Shown piece by piece: positions 5,982 through 8,755 of a stretch of DNA of 8,755 nucleotides; within the stretch, counting starts at the first letter, position 1, and every line of letters begins with the position of its first letter. The stretch spans positions 1 through 8,755 of the forward strand of contig CAZLXB010000046.1 of assembly GCA_964563545.1 (NCBI GenBank). The letters run 5' to 3'. The stretch comes from Casp-actino8 sp964563545 (GTDB lineage: Bacteria > Actinomycetota > Acidimicrobiia > Acidimicrobiales > Ilumatobacteraceae). The translations under genes and the position numbers were made by a program. The notes beneath the pieces were generated by a model, which searched no databases, had not been told where the DNA came from, and worked only from the letters and a program-made list of their open reading frames with translations.

Positions 5982-7325
5982 TCAGTCGAGATCGGGAAAG
6001 CGCATGCGAAGAGCGTTGGCGTGGGCCGGGAACCCCTCCACATCGGCCAGGGCGACGATGCTCGGTGCAAGTCGCCGCAAGGCCGAGGTATCGGCCCGGG
6101 CCACGGCGGTGCGTTTCAGGAACGCGTCCACCGTCACCCCTCCCGACACCCGCGCGAATCCGTTCGTGGGCAACGACGCCGGGCAGCCGATGAGGAAGTT
6201 GGCGGCCGAGAACGGCGTGTCCTGTCCGATGAGGATCTCGCCCGCGTGGCGAAGACCGTTCAGAACGTGCGCTTCGTTCTTCGACGACACCGCGATCTGC
6301 AGGTGTTCGGCGGCGAACTCGTTGGCGACCTCCACTGCCTGGTCGAGATCGTCCACCAGCACACAGCCGCCGTTCACACCGAGCGACGCCGAAGCGGCCT
6401 CGGCTCGTGCCGACGGCAGTACTGCGATTTGGGCTGCCAACTCGACTTCGACGGCGCCAACGAGGGCACTGCTATCGGTCACGAGAACCGTGCAACTGTC
6501 GGTGCCGTGTTCGGCTTCGATCAGAAGATCGGCGGCGAGTCGTCGCGGATCGGCGCTCGCGTCGGCGATCACCAGACTCTCGGTCGGACCGAGCACCATC
6601 TGGGTCGCCGTCCCCCAACGCTGGATCTCCAGTTGGGCCACGGTCACCGGCAACGAACCCGGGCCCATCACCTTCACCACGCGCCCGATGTTCTCGGTAC
6701 CAAAGGCGAGTGCAGCGACCCCGGCCGGGCCGTTCACCCGGAAGACTTCTGCGATCCCGAGTTCGTCGGCCACGCACAGCACAACTGGATCCACCGCGCC
6801 GTTTGCTCCGGGCTTGGGTGGAACCACCACGCGCACCGTCTCGACGCCGGCCACGACGGCCGGGCCGCCGAGTTGGGCGAGGACACTCGGATAACTGGCC
6901 TTGCCACTCGGGCAGAAAAGGCCGGCCGACGCGATGGCCGTCACGCGCTCACCCACCACCAGACCGGGATCGGATTCGAACTCCCAGTCGACGAGCCGCT
7001 GCATCAACGCCTCGTTGAAGCGTCGGATGTGCGCGACCATGTCCTTGATCGCGGCGCGCAGATCGGAGTCGACCGACGCCCGAGCACGCTCTCGTTCGTC
7101 GGGACCGACCAAGAGTTGTTCGGGACTCACCGAAACTCCGTCGAATCGCGCGAGGGCGTCGCACACCGCGACGTCGCCGCGATCGCGAACGTCCTCGACC
7201 AACTGAGAGATCTGCTCGCGCAGGCCCGCCGGGATCGCCCGGTTGATGTCGCGATCCACGAGTGAACGACGTTCGATCGACGACATCGTCGTCCACCGGA
7301 GGTGTCGCATCACGTTGGTCGTCAT
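5982..7325 (-). CDS. Histidinol dehydrogenase-family protein with altered active site
   Basis: The 447 aa protein spans the whole HisD fold. Canonical HisD is a zinc, NAD-dependent enzyme that oxidises L-histidinol to histidine in two steps. Family marks include EDVRDRGD (44-51), YPSVL (145-149), AALAFGT (204-210), GPTESLVIAD (246-255), AEHG (271-274), AAEHL (338-342) and EGFPAHA (430-436). Compared with E. coli, catalytic E326/H327 are kept (E340/H341), as are H262 (H273), E414 (E430) and H419 (H435). However, zinc ligands Q259 and D360 become E270 and N376, and substrate-binding H367 becomes A383. The GGAQA and GPNH motifs read NGPAG and GCPA. Some features (AAEHL, AEHG) recall the sulfopropanediol dehydrogenase branch (HpsN). 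No his genes are adjacent. It is therefore probably a paralogue of unknown substrate, though a divergent true HisD is not excluded. Start ATG 7325 follows the MFS stop by 19 bases; ATGs at 7310 and 7286 are alternatives. Confidence 0.85.
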   Translation of the reverse strand: MTTNVMRHLRWTTMSSIERRSLVDRDINRAIPAGLREQISQLVEDVRDRGDVAVCDALARFDGVSVSPEQLLVGPDERERARASVDSDLRAAIKDMVAHIRRFNEALMQRLVDWEFESDPGLVVGERVTAIASAGLFCPSGKASYPSVLAQLGGPAVVAGVETVRVVVPPKPGANGAVDPVVLCVADELGIAEVFRVNGPAGVAALAFGTENIGRVVKVMGPGSLPVTVAQLEIQRWGTATQMVLGPTESLVIADASADPRRLAADLLIEAEHGTDSCTVLVTDSSALVGAVEVELAAQIAVLPSARAEAASASLGVNGGCVLVDDLDQAVEVANEFAAEHLQIAVSSKNEAHVLNGLRHAGEILIGQDTPFSAANFLIGCPASLPTNGFARVSGGVTVDAFLKRTAVARADTSALRRLAPSIVALADVEGFPAHANALRMRFPDLD

Positions 7326-7332
7326 CCGGGTC

Positions 7333-7338
7333 AGGGTA
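7333..7338 (-). promoter_or_regulatory. Candidate -10 box (TACCCT) for the HisD-like gene
   Basis: TACCCT on the minus strand fits TANNNT and ends seven bases before ATG 7325, the spacing expected for a leaderless mRNA. It lies in the 19-base gap after the MFS stop. It matches TATAAT at only three positions and no -35 box was found, so chance is a real possibility. If real, it supports the 7325 start over the internal ATGs. Confidence 0.3.
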
Positions 7339-7344
7339 CCCGTG

Positions 7345-8574
7345 TCACACCGGTGTCGCCGGAGCGTTTTGCCGACGAAAGGGAGACAAGAGTCCGCTAC
7401 CCACCACCGCCGCGATGGTCGCCAACGCGATCAGGCTTCCGTAGGCCAACGACCACTCGGCTCCGCCCCGGTCGGCGATCACACCCGTGATCGGCCCGCC
7501 GATCGGAGTGGATCCGAGGAAGGCGACGGCCGACAGCGCGAGGAGACGACCACGCATGTCGGGTGGGCTCTTTTGTTGCACGAGTCCGTTGAACGACGAG
7601 AGGAAACCCGCTCCCCCGACACCGAGCGGTACGGCGGCGGCGATCGCCCAGCCGACCGAGGGTGCCCACGCCACGGCGATACCCGAAACACCGAGGAGCA
7701 TCACACTCGACACGAAGATCCGCACCGACGACTCGCGACGCGACGCGACCGACAACGAACCGATCACGCTCCCGACGCTGACGATCGACAACAGCCAGCC
7801 GAACCAGCGCTCGTCGCCCCAACGCACTGCTGCGAGTTTGGGGAGCGACACCGAGTAGTTGAACGCGAAGGTGCTCACGAGCACCAGGACGACGTGCAGG
7901 CCGAGAAGTTCGCGGTCGCGGCCGACGAATCGAAGTGCATCGCGCACGGGCGTTCCGCCCTTCGACGCTCGCGGTGTCGAGTGGAGCTGCGACCGATCGA
8001 TGAGCACGAGCGAACCGAGAACGGCGACGAAGGAGATTCCGTTGAGCATGAAGCACCACGCCGTTCCGAGCGGCGACACCAAGGCCGCGGCCAGAGCCGG
8101 ACCGAAGATGCGCGAACCCGTCATCACCGCGGTGTTGAGCCCCATGGCGTTGCTGATGTCGGCCGGTTCGACAAGTTCGGTCACCAGACCACGACGAGCC
8201 GGATTGTCGAAAGCGTTGGCGAATCCGAGAACGAGCGAAAGGCCGTAGATGACGCCCACCGATGCCAAGCCGGCGAAGTCGAGGGCGGCGAGCACGATGG
8301 CCTGACCGGTGAGCGCGCTCTGGGTGATGAGGCACATCCGACGCTTGTCGTAGCGGTCGGCCACGGCGCCGGCCCAAGCACCGAGGAACAACATGGGCAG
8401 GAATTGCAGCGCCACCGCGAGACCGAGGCTCGTCGCCCGCCCGGTGAGGCGGTACACGAGGATCGACATCGCGGTCGACTGCAACCACGTGCCGACGTTG
8501 GAAACGAGAAGCCCACCGAAGAAGAGCCGCGCGTTGCGGCTCTTCAACGAACGGAAGGTTCCCGCCGAGGCCAC
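7345..8574 (-). CDS. MFS transporter, MFS_3 / EntS-like exporter family
   Basis: This is an inner-membrane major facilitator protein of 409 aa. It carries the N-terminal signature of the MFS_3 (EntS-like) group: FRSLKSRNARLFF (7-19), GTWLQSTAMSILVYRLT (28-44) and QFLPMLFLGAWAGAVADR (57-74) with DKRR after it, the motif A loop between helices 2 and 3. NPAR (124-127) and ELV (133-135), then GLNTAVMTGSRIFGPA (145-160), follow. Hydrophobic segments are consistent with about 10-12 membrane helices. Related proteins export siderophores, macrolides and other small molecules, so a drug or metabolite efflux role is plausible, but the substrate cannot be named. The start GTG 8574 lies five bases after the lepA stop with no clear Shine-Dalgarno, suggesting coupling to lepA. 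A perfect 10-bp inverted repeat lies within codons 10-18. Confidence 0.9.
   Translation of the reverse strand: MASAGTFRSLKSRNARLFFGGLLVSNVGTWLQSTAMSILVYRLTGRATSLGLAVALQFLPMLFLGAWAGAVADRYDKRRMCLITQSALTGQAIVLAALDFAGLASVGVIYGLSLVLGFANAFDNPARRGLVTELVEPADISNAMGLNTAVMTGSRIFGPALAAALVSPLGTAWCFMLNGISFVAVLGSLVLIDRSQLHSTPRASKGGTPVRDALRFVGRDRELLGLHVVLVLVSTFAFNYSVSLPKLAAVRWGDERWFGWLLSIVSVGSVIGSLSVASRRESSVRIFVSSVMLLGVSGIAVAWAPSVGWAIAAAVPLGVGGAGFLSSFNGLVQQKSPPDMRGRLLALSAVAFLGSTPIGGPITGVIADRGGAEWSLAYGSLIALATIAAVVGSGLLSPFRRQNAPATPV
8521..8545 (-). repeat. Perfect 10-bp inverted repeat near the MFS start
   Basis: GAAGAGCCGC and GCGGCTCTTC flank a 5-base loop, forming a perfect 10-bp stem in mRNA or DNA. On the minus strand it begins 35 bases after the lepA stop and 29 bases into the MFS gene. 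It is followed by TTCGG rather than a U-run. Part of it encodes the conserved SRNARLFF segment, so protein constraint may explain it. Otherwise it could dampen expression between lepA and the transporter gene, or act as a U-less terminator or attenuator. Confidence 0.45.
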
Positions 8575-8579
8575 GGCGA

Positions 8580-8755
8580 TCAGTCGTCGAGCTTCAGGGC
8601 CGAGATGAAGACGTCGCCCGGAACTTCGACCCGTCCGATGGCCTTCATCTTCTTCTTGCCCTCTTTCTGCTTCTCGAGCAGTTTGCGCTTACGGGTGATG
8701 TCACCGCCGTAGCACTTGGCGAGAACGTCCTTACGCTTGGCCTTCACGGTCTCGC
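8580..8755 (-). CDS. lepA: Elongation factor 4 (LepA), C-terminal fragment at window edge
   Basis: Only the last 57 codons are in the window; the gene continues past the right edge. LepA (EF4) is a ribosome-bound translational GTPase linked to back-translocation and to initiation or ribosome assembly. The visible part is its diagnostic C-terminal domain: VLAKCYGGDITRKRKLLEKQ (residues 10-29 of the fragment), EGKKKMK, then GRVEVPGDVFISALK and the stop TGA at 8582-8580. The Lys-rich block is characteristic of LepA and is not found in EF-G. The MFS gene follows after five bases. No start, promoter or GTPase domain can be seen here. Confidence 0.95.
   Translation of the reverse strand, partial: ETVKAKRKDVLAKCYGGDITRKRKLLEKQKEGKKKMKAIGRVEVPGDVFISALKLDD

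Noticed and set aside
5460..7265. 601-codon open frame on the plus strand opposite the HisD-like gene and phr
   Set aside because: It is antisense to two clearly recognised genes. Its translation is rich in His and Arg with no recognisable domain, as expected when codon bias in GC-rich genes suppresses stops on the other strand.
7243..8712. 489-codon open frame on the plus strand opposite the MFS gene and lepA end
   Set aside because: It is low-complexity, charged (His/Arg/Glu/Asp) sequence antisense to conserved genes. It matches no family I know and has no supported start signal.
1..8755. CRISPR array, insertion sequence, prophage or toxin-antitoxin/defence module
   Set aside because: I saw no regular repeats, terminal inverted repeats, transposase, integrase or phage proteins; genes are contiguous housekeeping types with uniform composition.

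Overview
The window is a tightly packed, single-strand stretch of a high-GC chromosome. Every gene I can support is on the minus strand, and no intergenic gap exceeds about 51 bases. The organism is most probably an actinobacterium. The evidence is the base composition, a clear BldD-type regulator, an hrcA-dnaJ pair of the actinobacterial 'second DnaJ' kind, and TANNNT boxes a few bases before ATG starts, as in leaderless actinobacterial mRNAs. A deep-branching class such as Acidimicrobiia is a guess from overall protein flavour; nothing here proves it.

In transcription order (right to left): the 3' end of lepA (elongation factor 4) runs in from the right edge, followed by an MFS_3-type exporter, a HisD-family dehydrogenase with altered active-site residues, and a class I photolyase (phr). 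Next come the heat-shock repressor gene hrcA, dnaJ, the 16S rRNA methyltransferase gene rsmE, a BldD-like regulator with the full c-di-GMP-binding signature, the haem chaperone gene hemW, and a tRNA-Val(GAC) at the left edge. The only notable gaps are about 37 bases before the tRNA and 51 bases between the HisD-like gene and phr.

Functionally this is mostly housekeeping: proteostasis (hrcA, dnaJ), translation and ribosome upkeep (lepA, rsmE, tRNA), haem handling (hemW) and DNA repair (phr). lepA, hemW, hrcA, dnaJ and rsmE are commonly neighbours in Gram-positive bacteria. Here three unrelated genes sit between lepA and hrcA, and hemW lies downstream of rsmE behind the BldD-like gene. The dnaJ-rsmE-bldD-hemW junctions can all be read as 4-base GTGA overlaps, suggesting one translationally coupled mRNA. 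dnaJ is the one gene with an obvious Shine-Dalgarno sequence.

I found no mobile element, CRISPR array, prophage or convincing undescribed multi-gene system. The observations most worth a second look are the HisD-like enzyme with two of four zinc-ligand positions and a substrate-binding His replaced, the conserved c-di-GMP signature in the BldD homologue, the missing outer tryptophan of the photolyase triad, and a perfect 10-bp hairpin at the start of the MFS gene just after the lepA stop.
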